Source: a virus. From it: a stretch of DNA of 64,000 bases. Location: the IMG/VR virus record IMGVR_UViG_3300010354_012181, positions 1 to 64,000 of that record; one strand, given 5' to 3'. Both the position numbers and the translations under genes were made by a program. Positions 14,566-20,900 of the stretch are shown one piece after another. The notes beneath the pieces were generated by a model. It searched no databases. It saw only the letters and a program-made list of their open reading frames with translations, and was not told the DNA's origin. Position 1 is the stretch's first letter; each line of letters begins with the position of its first letter.

Positions 14566-14639
14566 GGGGGATTAGTTAAATGGGATAACATCGGCTTTGC
14601 AAGCCGAGATTAACAGTTCGATTCTGTTATCCTCCACCA
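14566..14639 (+). tRNA. tRNA-Ala (TGC)
   Basis: Acceptor GGGGGAT/ATCCTCC with one G-T; anticodon arm TCGGC-TTTGCAA-GCCGA; CCA encoded. It begins 2 nt after the stop of the small ORF before it. Confidence 0.92.
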
Positions 14640-14654
14640 AGTTGTAAATTTTTT

Positions 14655-14733
14655 CCGGGTGTAGCTTAGTCTGGCTTAAAGCGCCTGCTTTGGGAGCAGG
14701 AGATCGTGAGTTCGAATCCCACTTCCCGGACCA
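14655..14733 (+). tRNA. tRNA-Pro (TGG)
   Basis: Anticodon arm CCTGC-TTTGGGA-GCAGG; T arm GTGAG-TTCGAAT-CCCAC; CCA encoded. The acceptor pairs well for five bases (CCGGG/CCCGG) but has weak T-T and G-T positions at its base. Confidence 0.88.
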
Positions 14734-14738
14734 ATTTT

Positions 14739-14813
14739 GCATCGTTAGTTCAGCGGTAGAACGTCGCCCTTACAAGGCGAATGTCAGTGGTTCGACTCCA
14801 TTACGATGCACCA
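14739..14813 (+). tRNA. tRNA-Val (TAC)
   Basis: Acceptor GCATCGT/ACGATGC; anticodon arm TCGCC-CTTACAA-GGCGA; CCA encoded. Confidence 0.93.
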
Positions 14814-14820
14814 TATAAAT

Positions 14821-14896
14821 ATCTCGCTAGTGTTTAACGGCAGCACGTCGGTCTCCAAAACCGAAAGACGGGGTTCAAATCCCTGGCGAGGTGCCA
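14821..14896 (+). tRNA. tRNA-Trp (CCA)
   Basis: Acceptor ATCTCGC/GCGAGGT; anticodon arm TCGGT-CTCCAAA-ACCGA; discriminator G; CCA encoded. Confidence 0.92.
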
Positions 14897-14902
14897 AAAT
14901 TT

Positions 14903-14977
14903 GCTCGGTTCGTCTATCGGTTAGGACACCGCCCTTTCACGGCGGGAAGAGGGGTTCGATTCCCCTACCGAGTACCA
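14903..14977 (+). tRNA. tRNA-Glu (TTC)
   Basis: Acceptor GCTCGGT/ACCGAGT; anticodon arm CCGCC-CTTTCAC-GGCGG; CCA encoded. Confidence 0.93.
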
Positions 14978-14982
14978 AATAT

Positions 14983-15056
14983 GCGGGATTAGTTTATTGG
15001 TAAAACAGAACCTTGCCAAGGTCCAGTGACCAGTTCGATTCTGGTATCCCGCTCCA
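14983..15056 (+). tRNA. tRNA-Gly (GCC)
   Basis: Acceptor GCGGGAT/ATCCCGC; anticodon loop TTGCCAA, stem GAACC/GGTCC with one A-C mismatch; CCA encoded. Confidence 0.9.
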
Positions 15057-15063
15057 AGTTTTT

Positions 15064-15163
15064 GCCTCTGTAGCTTAATCGGTAAAGAAGCGAGCTTATA
15101 CCTCGCCAAAGCACCGGCCAGATAAGCCGGCGTGTGCAGGTTCGAGTCCTGCCAGAGGCACCA
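15064..15163 (+). tRNA. unusual class II tRNA, anticodon TAT (Ile-type) with long variable arm
   Basis: Acceptor GCCTCTG/CAGAGGC; first hairpin GCGAG-CTTATAC-CTCGC gives anticodon TAT. Between it and the T arm (GCAGG-TTCGAGT-CCTGC) lie 29 nt containing a second 5-bp hairpin, CCGGC-CAGATAA-GCCGG. That second loop looks like the anticodon loop of tRNA-Ile (GAT). Length is 100 nt, CCA encoded. Which loop is read, and whether the tRNA is charged with Ile, cannot be decided from sequence. Confidence 0.72.
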
Positions 15164-15217
15164 ATATCATTATAAATTTAGTACAATTTATTTTAGGGTA
15201 AGTATTAGATATAAAAT

Positions 15218-15295
15218 GTGTCGGTGGCAGAGAGGCCCAATGCAAGAGTCTGCAAAACTCTAAAACCGTGAGTTCGAATCTCACCCGGCACTCCA
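15218..15295 (+). tRNA. tRNA-Cys (GCA)
   Basis: Acceptor GTGTCGG/CCGGCAC; anticodon loop CTGCAAA with stem AGAGT/ACTCT; T arm GTGAG/CTCAC; CCA encoded. Confidence 0.9.
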
Positions 15296-15300
15296 ATATT

Positions 15301-15846
15301 ATGAAACAATTTAATTATAATCATCTTAATAATTTTATAGCAGGTTGGTATATTGACAATAATATTTGTGATGCTATAGTTTCTAAAGGAGAAGATAATT
15401 TATTATTATTTTCTGCAGGAATAAAAGAATATACAAACTGCGATTTAAAAAATTTTGACGTTATATTAAATGATTTATATTCTAACCAACTCACTAAAGT
15501 GTTGGAAGAATACAAAAAAATATATCCTTACTGCTTTAAAAATTTGAATACTTGGAAATTTACTCCGCCTCGAATTCAGAGATACGATCCAGGAAAATCA
15601 TACAGTGAAATTCATTGTGAAAATAACGGACAGACCTTGTATCAAACCAGGCACTTAGTTTACATGACGTATCTTAATGATATTACAAATGGTGGAGGTA
15701 CTGAATTCCCCTATCAAAATTTAACTACTCCTCCAGAAAAAGGTTTAACCTTAGTTTGGCCGGCGGGTTGGACACATCAACATCGTGGTATAGTTAGCAA
15801 TAAAGAAACAAAGTATATAATTACTGGTTGGTGCTGTTTTGATTAA
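15301..15846 (+). CDS. 2-oxoglutarate/Fe(II) oxygenase, prolyl 4-hydroxylase type
   Basis: A 181-residue protein starting at ATG 15301, right after tRNA-Cys. The prolyl-4-hydroxylase-like core shows an iron-binding H-x-E (IHCENNG), the GGGTEFPYQN segment, and a distal HQHRGIVSNKETKYIITGW with His and a 2-oxoglutarate-binding Lys. These enzymes hydroxylate proteins or small molecules. It is AT-rich and lies alone between tRNA genes, so it is probably a moron. Related folds recur across the window, but this one is of the P4H subtype. Confidence 0.78.
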   Translation: MKQFNYNHLNNFIAGWYIDNNICDAIVSKGEDNLLLFSAGIKEYTNCDLKNFDVILNDLYSNQLTKVLEEYKKIYPYCFKNLNTWKFTPPRIQRYDPGKSYSEIHCENNGQTLYQTRHLVYMTYLNDITNGGGTEFPYQNLTTPPEKGLTLVWPAGWTHQHRGIVSNKETKYIITGWCCFD

Positions 15847-15859
15847 ATCAATAATTTAG

Positions 15860-15941
15860 GCCCCTGTGGCGCAAAATACCGGGAAGACGCGACTGTTCAA
15901 GAGACAGTAATGTGCGGGTTCGAATCCCGTCAGGGGCACCA
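15860..15941 (+). tRNA. tRNA-Leu-like (atypical anticodon loop, AAG or CAA)
   Basis: Acceptor GCCCCTG/CAGGGGC and a Leu-like D arm (TGGCGCAAAAT...AGACGCG). The perfect stem ACTGT/ACAGT encloses TCAAGAG, giving AAG by position but with C at base 33. A one-base shift reads CAA after TT. Either reading is a Leu anticodon. The variable region is short for a tRNA-Leu. CCA encoded. Confidence 0.75.
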
Positions 15942-15947
15942 GTTTAC

Positions 15948-16035
15948 GGAAGTGTGGTCGAGTGGTCTATGGCACTGGTCTTGAAAACCAGCGATCTGAA
16001 AGGGTCCGTGAGTTCGAATCTCACCGCTTCCGCCA
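15948..16035 (+). tRNA. tRNA-Ser (TGA)
   Basis: Acceptor GGAAGTG/CGCTTCC; anticodon arm CTGGT-CTTGAAA-ACCAG; long variable arm; discriminator G; CCA encoded. Confidence 0.93.
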
Positions 16036-16050
16036 TTTTAGGAGATGAAT

Positions 16051-16248
16051 ATGGAAGTTAACTCAGTGACTTATTACGGTTGGAGAGATAATCTACAAAC
16101 CGTAGAAAAACGCATCACCTATGATTATTCTAATGGTAATGATGTAACTGTAGTCGAACGTAGATCTTATCTTATAACTCTTTATGACGGAAGAGGTAAT
16201 GTAGATGTGTCTCAGAGCAAAGGTAACAATATTGATCAAATGGCCTGA
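16051..16248 (+). CDS. small protein whose stop lies inside tRNA-Ile
   Basis: A 65-residue protein starting at ATG 16051, 6 nt after GGAG; ATG 16045 touches the ribosome site and is less likely. It is a strand-rich sequence (NSVTYYGWRDNLQTVEKRIT, later RRSYLITLYDGRGNVDVSQ). The stop TGA (16246-16248) falls in the acceptor stem of the next tRNA, so gene and tRNA overlap by 6 nt. Unknown function. Confidence 0.6.
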   Translation: MEVNSVTYYGWRDNLQTVEKRITYDYSNGNDVTVVERRSYLITLYDGRGNVDVSQSKGNNIDQMA

Positions 16249-16317
16249 TTAGCTCAGTGGTAGAGCATCGTCTTGATAAGGCGAGGGTCCGTGGATCGTT
16301 CCCACGATCAGGCACCA
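16243..16317 (+). tRNA. tRNA-Ile (GAT)
   Basis: Acceptor GCCTGAT/ATCAGGC; anticodon loop TTGATAA with stem TCGTC/GGCGA; CCA encoded. Overlaps the preceding CDS end. Confidence 0.92.
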
Positions 16318-16319
16318 AT

Positions 16320-16395
16320 GGGACGTTAGCTCAGTTGGTAGAGCAGCGGACTTTTAATCCGTTGGTCACTGGTTCGAATCCAGTACGTCCTACCA
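16320..16395 (+). tRNA. tRNA-Lys (TTT)
   Basis: Acceptor GGGACGT/ACGTCCT; anticodon arm GCGGA-CTTTTAA-TCCGT; CCA encoded. Confidence 0.93.
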
Positions 16396-16400
16396 TATTT

Positions 16401-16476
16401 GGTAACGTAGCATAGCGGCTAATGCGGCACCTTCATACGGTGTTTATCGTGAGTTCGAGTCTCACCGTTACTACCA
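16401..16476 (+). tRNA. tRNA with CAT anticodon (elongator Met or Ile2)
   Basis: Acceptor GGTAACG/CGTTACT; anticodon arm GCACC-TTCATAC-GGTGT; CCA encoded. It has no C1-A72 mismatch, so it is not an initiator. Met and lysidine-modified Ile cannot be told apart here. Confidence 0.88.
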
Positions 16477-16482
16477 AACAAT

Positions 16483-16558
16483 TGGGGATTCGCCAAGTTG
16501 GTAAGGCATCGGATTTTGATTCCGACATTCGGTGGTTCGAGTCCATCATCCCCAGCCA
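16483..16558 (+). tRNA. tRNA-Gln (TTG)
   Basis: Acceptor TGGGGAT/ATCCCCA; anticodon arm TCGGA-TTTTGAT-TCCGA; discriminator G; CCA encoded. Confidence 0.92.
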
Positions 16559-16559
16559 A

Positions 16560-16636
16560 CGGTCCTTAACTCAATGGATTAGAGTGCCAGTCTTCGAAAC
16601 TGGAGGTTGGGGGTTCGAGTCCCTCAGGGCCGGCCA
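16560..16636 (+). tRNA. tRNA-Arg (TCG)
   Basis: Acceptor CGGTCCT/AGGGCCG; anticodon arm CCAGT-CTTCGAA-ACTGG; discriminator G; CCA encoded. It begins one base after the CCA of tRNA-Gln. Confidence 0.9.
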
Positions 16637-16642
16637 TACAAT

Positions 16643-16716
16643 GGTGTTGTTAGTGTAGTGGTAACACGACTGTCTGTGAAACAGTAAACCAGGGTTCGAT
16701 TCCCGACTTCACCCCA
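16643..16716 (+). tRNA. tRNA-His (GTG)
   Basis: Anticodon arm ACTGT-CTGTGAA-ACAGT; extra 5' G opposite C73 as in tRNA-His; ends CCCCA. The acceptor carries two T-T mismatches and the T stem is weak, so it may be partly degenerate or need modification. Confidence 0.82.
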
Positions 16717-16720
16717 GTTA

Positions 16721-16793
16721 CCCGCTTTAGCTGATGTGGTCATAGCAACGGTTTGAAGAACCGTGGAACGTGGTTCGATCCCACGAGGCGGGA
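16721..16793 (+). tRNA. tRNA-Phe (GAA), CCA not encoded
   Basis: Acceptor CCCGCTT/AGGCGGG; anticodon arm ACGGT-TTGAAGA-ACCGT; T arm CGTGG/CCACG. After discriminator A the sequence is CAT, so the CCA end must be added. It is the only tRNA here lacking encoded CCA. Confidence 0.88.
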
Positions 16794-16795
16794 CA

Positions 16796-17707
16796 TTAAT
16801 TTATAAATTCTAGTCCTTTGAAATAATGTTGTCGATTAACCAATAATTCTAAAGGCTGCGTGTATTTTTTAACATAACCTATTACTATTTCTAAAGGCAT
16901 ATTTTTTGGGGAAAGATTAAAATTTTTACACCATGTTTCAAACTTCATTGAGGAATATAACTTTTTTCTATTCTCATTAGTGTCAAACACAAAACCACCA
17001 TGAGAACCAAATCTACCAGTGCAATCTATTTCCGTAGGATCATCGTTTTCATAAAATGATTGTAATGGTGGTTTACCAAGAATAGATCTATTTAAGAGAA
17101 CAAGATTTTTTTGATTATAATTAAAAAATTTATAATTAGAAAGCAAGTCTTCTGAATTAAAGGTTAACCAATTATCCCAAGTTATGGGCCTGATCTCAAA
17201 TGATGTTATAGGATAAAACGTATTGGTGAATATTTTATTTTCCGTTAAATTTGCCACGTGTTCAAGACTGTGAACATTATTATTTAGATTTTCTATTGAT
17301 TTTATGAAATCTTGTTTATCATAATCATTAATAATGTTAAAATTGCAATCAAACGGATTTGGTAAATTATGATAGGGATCTGAATCGATCCAAATCATGT
17401 TTTTTGTAAAAAATCTATGAATAAAATTAAGAGTCGATTGTTGAAAATCAAATGTAGGCGATAACTGAAATGGGATTTTAAATCCTTTATTTTCAAGGTT
17501 AATTAAACTCTTTAGAATTTCATTCCAGCAGGATTCAACATCTATATGATCTCGATAAGAGTGCGGGTGATAGCACCAATACTCATTTCTCATTGTGTAT
17601 GTTTCTTTTTTAGAAGAAAAAAAATCAAACCATTTTTGAATTAAAGATTCATCGAATAATTCAATAAGAACATAATTAGATTTTTGAAAAGTTAATAAAA
17701 GACGCAT
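16796..17707 (-). CDS. hypothetical protein, AT-rich moron
   Basis: A 303-residue protein on the minus strand, inserted between tRNA-Phe and a plus-strand small gene. It is very AT-rich and Asn/Phe-rich. Visible elements are YWCYHPHSYRDHID near residue 45, IWIDSDPYHNLPNPFDCN near residue 110 and GRFGSHGGFVFDTNENRK near residue 235. No family recognised; the several His/Asp pairs might bind metal. A TATAAATA motif on the minus strand (17712-17719) lies directly upstream, so it may be late-expressed. Confidence 0.65.
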   Translation of the reverse strand: MRLLLTFQKSNYVLIELFDESLIQKWFDFFSSKKETYTMRNEYWCYHPHSYRDHIDVESCWNEILKSLINLENKGFKIPFQLSPTFDFQQSTLNFIHRFFTKNMIWIDSDPYHNLPNPFDCNFNIINDYDKQDFIKSIENLNNNVHSLEHVANLTENKIFTNTFYPITSFEIRPITWDNWLTFNSEDLLSNYKFFNYNQKNLVLLNRSILGKPPLQSFYENDDPTEIDCTGRFGSHGGFVFDTNENRKKLYSSMKFETWCKNFNLSPKNMPLEIVIGYVKKYTQPLELLVNRQHYFKGLEFIN

Positions 17708-17711
17708 AAAA

Positions 17712-17719
17712 TATTTATA
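17712..17719 (-). promoter_or_regulatory. T4-late-type TATAAATA motif
   Basis: Minus-strand TATAAATA ends 4 nt before the start codon of the 17707 gene. This matches the T4 late promoter core but would leave almost no leader. Confidence 0.4.
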
Positions 17720-17728
17720 GGAGTAATT

Positions 17729-17923
17729 ATGAGACCAATCACTTTAAAAAATCGATTGAACAACGATCGTTTTATCTGCGACGATATAAAAATCACTGAA
17801 ATTATAGATGGTGTAGAATATCTTTTGGTTAAACGATTAGGTGAAAATAGAAAATTTTTGATGCGTAAAGAGGCATTAGAAAAGGTTGACACAGCGGAAA
17901 AAAAATCTTATAATAAGAAATGA
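17729..17923 (+). CDS. small hypothetical protein
   Basis: A 64-residue protein with an AGGAG ribosome site 6 nt upstream. Strand-rich basic sequence (RPITLKNRLNNDRFICDDIK, later YLLVKRLGENRKFLMRKEAL). The last part of the gene contains a sigma70 promoter that reads into the tRNA-Leu pair. Unknown function. Confidence 0.6.
   Translation: MRPITLKNRLNNDRFICDDIKITEIIDGVEYLLVKRLGENRKFLMRKEALEKVDTAEKKSYNKK
17886..17914 (+). promoter_or_regulatory. sigma70-type promoter for tRNA-Leu pair
   Basis: TTGACA (17886-17891), 17 bp, TATAAT (17909-17914), located inside the end of the preceding gene; it reads into tRNA-Leu at 17930. Confidence 0.85.
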
Positions 17924-17929
17924 TAGCAA

Positions 17930-18012
17930 GCCCCGATGGTGGAATGGTAGACACGCTGGTCTTAGAAGCCAGTGCCTAGTGCGTGAGAGTTCGAGTCTCT
18001 CTTGGGGCACCA
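17930..18012 (+). tRNA. tRNA-Leu (TAG)
   Basis: Acceptor GCCCCGA/TTGGGGC; anticodon loop CTTAGAA with stem CTGGT/GCCAG; long variable arm; CCA encoded. Confidence 0.92.
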
Positions 18013-18017
18013 AATAT

Positions 18018-18102
18018 GCGACTGTGGTGAAATCGGTAGACACAAGAGACTTAAAATCTCTCGCTTTCGGGCGTGCCAGTTCGATTCTGGCCAGTCGCAC
18101 CA
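18018..18102 (+). tRNA. tRNA-Leu (TAA)
   Basis: Acceptor GCGACTG/CAGTCGC; anticodon arm AGAGA-CTTAAAA-TCTCT; long variable arm; CCA encoded. Confidence 0.92.
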
Positions 18103-18120
18103 TTATTGTAAATATTTGTT

Positions 18121-18603
18121 ATGAACAATTATTTAAATTATATTGATACACCCTCCCTGCCTGAATCGATAATCCAGGAGGTTTATAAAAGTACACAAAA
18201 TCCAAATATTTTTTACGTTCAAAAAAGTCAGAATGAATATGGATTATATGAAGCTACAGACTTATTAAAAGAGTATACTCATAAAATTTTCTCATTTCAA
18301 CATAAAACAAGAGTACAAAAAATATATAAAGACCTTTTCATTCATAAGGACTTTGAAAGGGGTTTAGCCTACAACTATCTGATAGATCTAGGTGGAGATA
18401 ATGTAGAAACTTGTTTTTTTGATAATGATTTTAAATTAGTTGAAACCCATGTGATTAAAAAACACGCATGGCATACTCTAGACGTAACAGTTTTTCATAG
18501 TGTAAAAAATGTTACTCACCCAAGATTGGCCATAACTCTTTTTCCTATCGACAGTAAAGTAAATTATTTTAAATTAGCAGATCAAAATTGGTGTAAAGAA
18601 TAG
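18121..18603 (+). CDS. 2-oxoglutarate/Fe(II) oxygenase-like (Asp/Asn hydroxylase type)
   Basis: A 160-residue AT-rich protein. The iron site is H-x-D in LFIHKDFERGLAYNYLID, with the distal His in TVFHSVKNVTHPRLAITLF, where Arg would bind 2-oxoglutarate. This spacing fits the aspartyl/asparaginyl beta-hydroxylase-like group that recurs in the island further right. Substrate unknown. It lies just after the tRNA-Leu pair and before a methyltransferase gene of similar base composition. Confidence 0.72.
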   Translation: MNNYLNYIDTPSLPESIIQEVYKSTQNPNIFYVQKSQNEYGLYEATDLLKEYTHKIFSFQHKTRVQKIYKDLFIHKDFERGLAYNYLIDLGGDNVETCFFDNDFKLVETHVIKKHAWHTLDVTVFHSVKNVTHPRLAITLFPIDSKVNYFKLADQNWCKE

Positions 18604-18647
18604 ATGTGTGTTCTATAAATTATTTGTATTAGGTTATAACTAAAAAT

Positions 18648-19271
18648 ATGTTGACTAACTTAGATAAGATTAAGTTCATTGGTGACCTTAGCCTCCAAGA
18701 TGCTGACATATTGGCTAAGTTTGGACGTCAATCAAAATCTATTATCGAATTTGGTTCAGGTGGTAGCACACAGATTTTTTCTCAGTGCGGATGTAATTCT
18801 GTAACTAGCATTGAAACTGATCCTAATTGGATAAATCTAACAAAAAAAAGACTAAGTCAATTGAATGAAGCGTCTGTTGTAGAATTTTTTTCCTATACCC
18901 ACTTAGACAAAATTATTTTTGGAAAACAATATGATCTTATTTTTGTAGATGGTGTAGATCATCTCCGCAGAGAATTTGCAATTACCACGTGGAAGTATCT
19001 ACAGGTAGGAGGGGTGATGATATTTCACGACACGAGACGTTTTAATGATTTTCAAAATGTTGCTTGGATAGCACAATTATACTTTAACGAAATAAATCGA
19101 ATAGATATAAATCTTGCAGCCAGCGATGGGATCAGTAGTAATATGACCGTCATCCACAAAAAAAGTTACGAGCCTTACCAAAACTGGAACCATACTGAAA
19201 ACAAACCTCTTTGGGCTTATGGTTCACAGCCCAATACTGAGGATATTCCATTATGGAGTCAGAACAGTTAA
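18648..19271 (+). CDS. class I SAM-dependent methyltransferase-like protein
   Basis: A 207-residue protein with a Rossmann methyltransferase pattern: motif I IIEFGSGGSTQIFS (about residues 31-44), acidic strand end SIETDPNW, and LIFVDGVDHLRREFA, which resembles the metal-binding loop of O-methyltransferases. HDTRRF follows. The target could be a sugar or small molecule. AT-rich, in the tRNA region, paired with the oxygenase-like gene before it. Confidence 0.72.
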   Translation: MLTNLDKIKFIGDLSLQDADILAKFGRQSKSIIEFGSGGSTQIFSQCGCNSVTSIETDPNWINLTKKRLSQLNEASVVEFFSYTHLDKIIFGKQYDLIFVDGVDHLRREFAITTWKYLQVGGVMIFHDTRRFNDFQNVAWIAQLYFNEINRIDINLAASDGISSNMTVIHKKSYEPYQNWNHTENKPLWAYGSQPNTEDIPLWSQNS

Positions 19272-19277
19272 GTTTAT

Positions 19278-19367
19278 GGAGAGTTGGCCGAGTGGCTGAA
19301 GGCAGCGGCTTGCTAAGCCGTCCACGGGTTAAACCGTGCATAGGTTCGAATCCTATACTCTCCGCCA
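19278..19367 (+). tRNA. tRNA-Ser (GCT)
   Basis: Acceptor GGAGAGT/ACTCTCC; anticodon arm GCGGC-TTGCTAA-GCCGT; long variable arm; discriminator G; CCA encoded. Confidence 0.93.
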
Positions 19368-19389
19368 AATTTTTAAAAAGGAAACATAT

Positions 19390-19566
19390 ATGTTGAAATC
19401 CGGATCGAATTATAAAATGACGAAACAATCAAAGCGTCTTTTAGCCACTAAGAAAATGATAGATGCTCATTATAGGGGAGAAATCAAAAGAACTGTAATT
19501 CAGGCGGAACTGGCCGCGGCAATCCAACCAAAAAGAGAAAAAGGTAAAAGAGAATCTTTGGAATAA
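19390..19566 (+). CDS. small basic protein
   Basis: A 58-residue, Lys/Arg-rich helical protein (KMTKQSKRLLATKKMIDAHY...). Start at 19390 has AAGGAAA upstream and lies after tRNA-Ser; the longer frame would run through the tRNA. It could bind nucleic acid because of its charge, but nothing specific is seen. Confidence 0.6.
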   Translation: MLKSGSNYKMTKQSKRLLATKKMIDAHYRGEIKRTVIQAELAAAIQPKREKGKRESLE

Positions 19567-19581
19567 CATAACCAAAATGTC

Positions 19582-19609
19582 TTGACACTGACATAAAATA
19601 GTGTATAAT
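19582..19609 (+). promoter_or_regulatory. sigma70-type promoter
   Basis: TTGACA (19582-19587), 16 bp, TATAAT (19604-19609). It reads into a stretch with strong hairpins and no ORF. Confidence 0.82.
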
Positions 19610-19615
19610 AGTTTT

Positions 19616-19855
19616 TGTTCGGTAGCAATACTGAACCGGTGAAGTGAAAGGTAGATGAGGGTAGACGCTTGTATGGCTGAATGCCGTACATCCAATTCTG
19701 GCAAAGACTCTTGAAAAGTCTCCGTGCTTGGGTGAACCGATTCTTATATACCTGTCAATTGCTGATCGGAAATATTCAGGCCCCTGTAGCCTGTCTATTG
19801 CACGTTGTCAAGGATTAACTTTTAGTAAATCCGTTTGTCAATTGTCCGGTCTATT
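19616..19855 (+). ncRNA. candidate structured RNA behind its own promoter
   Basis: No convincing ORF lies in the 340 nt between 19566 and 19906. From the start point of a consensus promoter the RNA would form an 8-bp hairpin with a GCAA tetraloop (19617-19636), a second 8-bp hairpin TGTATGGC/GCCGTACA (19670-19690) and a third around AGACT/AGTCT (19705-19721). A second promoter at 19858 serves the next gene, so this RNA has a separate start. Its 3' end is unclear because no intrinsic terminator is visible. Confidence 0.5.
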
Positions 19856-19857
19856 AC

Positions 19858-19886
19858 TTGACCTTTCGCCGACCCGTTAGTATAAT
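19858..19886 (+). promoter_or_regulatory. sigma70-type promoter
   Basis: TTGACC (19858-19863), 17 bp, TATAAT (19881-19886), reading into the 19906 gene. Confidence 0.82.
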
Positions 19887-19905
19887 ATAAAAAAGAGAGA
19901 CACAA

Positions 19906-20478
19906 ATGAATATCACACTTCGCAAAGCAAACGCCATCCAGAACAGTATCAACGATGCAGTAAAGAATATCAAAGTTGAGTTAAATGTAGAACTCAACGA
20001 GTTCCAAAATGTTGAAGAAACAATCAGTCAGGCCAACAATGCGTTGATTGAGGCAGACGGCCGTCGTCAGAAGTTAACCATGGCTCTGTACAATATTCGA
20101 GCCCTTGTCGGAACTGCTAATTCTTCTAGCGGTATAGATACTGCTTTGGCTAAAGCAGCATTCGTAGACAAACGTATCGGTCAATTAGAAGAATTATCTC
20201 ACGCCAAGGAAATGACCGGCCTAGATGTAATTAAAGGAAAACTAGAAAAAATAAAAAGTCTTAAGGACGAGGCTAGGAGTAGAGTATTTGGTTATGGTGA
20301 TACCGTCACAACTTCTGTTCTTAGCAAAGAACAGATTTCACAGGCTAAAACAGAAGTTCTTAACCTTAAAAAACAAAAACAAAAACTTAACGATGAGATT
20401 CTGGAGTTGAATATTAAAACTGAAATTCCCCTCAGCGATGATGTAGTTAAAACATTACAGTCTGAAGGGTTATTGTAA
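19906..20478 (+). CDS. coiled-coil hypothetical phage protein
   Basis: A 190-residue, largely helical protein with probable coiled coils at about residues 20-60 and 145-170 (KKQKQKLNDEILELNIKTE). It is more GC-rich than the morons on either side and has its own promoter. Long helical proteins of this sort are common near tRNA clusters in T4-like phages; role unknown. Confidence 0.7.
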   Translation: MNITLRKANAIQNSINDAVKNIKVELNVELNEFQNVEETISQANNALIEADGRRQKLTMALYNIRALVGTANSSSGIDTALAKAAFVDKRIGQLEELSHAKEMTGLDVIKGKLEKIKSLKDEARSRVFGYGDTVTTSVLSKEQISQAKTEVLNLKKQKQKLNDEILELNIKTEIPLSDDVVKTLQSEGLL

Positions 20479-20485
20479 AATCTAT

Positions 20486-20559
20486 CGCGGGATAGAGAAA
20501 TGGTATCTCGAGAGTCTCATAAGCTCTAGTTCCTGGTTCAATTCCGGGTCCCGCAACCA
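20486..20559 (+). tRNA. initiator-type tRNA-fMet (CAT)
   Basis: Acceptor CGCGGGA/TCCCGCA leaves C1 opposite A72, the hallmark of bacterial initiator tRNA. A11-U24 in the D stem also fits. Anticodon arm AGAGT-CTCATAA-GCTCT lacks the usual three G-C pairs. Discriminator A; CCA encoded. Confidence 0.82.
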
Positions 20560-20820
20560 TTTATTGATAGTAGTATAAGATCCGATTCGGAAACCGAAAG
20601 GTAAAACTTAGCGGGTGGAACTGCGAGGTAGATGTATCGTAGATACATTTCGATTCTCATATATGATCCAGGGCGTTTTACAGCGTGACCAGATTGAGGG
20701 ATACGGATTCCATGTTAGGCTGGACTATAGAAGCAGGTGCTGTAATGCCTGGGCGGCCCCGGGTTTCGTCCCAAACCAAAACTTCAATATTACTATCAAT
20801 ATTCTTATAAGTAGAATTAT
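20560..20820 (+). other. noncoding stretch with tRNA-like fragments
   Basis: No supported gene. It contains a 6-bp hairpin ATGTAT/ATACAT (about 20631-20648) followed by TTCGATT, and a segment near 20735-20785 with a T-loop-like GGGTTTCGTCCC and an AACCA end. These could be decayed tRNA genes or a small structured RNA; I could not fold a complete tRNA. Confidence 0.35.
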
Positions 20821-20894
20821 GCGGGGTTCGTATAGTGGTAATACCTCAGCCTTCCAAGCTGATGCGGAGAGTTCGATTCTCTTACCCCGCTCCA
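20821..20894 (+). tRNA. tRNA-Gly (TCC)
   Basis: Acceptor GCGGGGT/ACCCCGC; anticodon arm TCAGC-CTTCCAA-GCTGA; CCA encoded. Confidence 0.93.
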
Positions 20895-20900
20895 AATAAA

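Noticed and set aside
14814-14821. Perfect TATAAATA before tRNA-Trp as a late promoter
   Set aside because: It bridges the CCA end of tRNA-Val and the first base of tRNA-Trp inside a tRNA array; more likely chance in AT-rich spacers.
14921-15296. Minus-strand ORFs across the tRNA genes
   Set aside because: They are reverse translations of tRNA T arms (the typical VGFEPT/NRTGH pattern) and have no ribosome sites.
20615-20899. 94-codon ORF before and into tRNA-Gly
   Set aside because: It runs through the tRNA and has no ribosome site; the area reads as noncoding with tRNA-like pieces.
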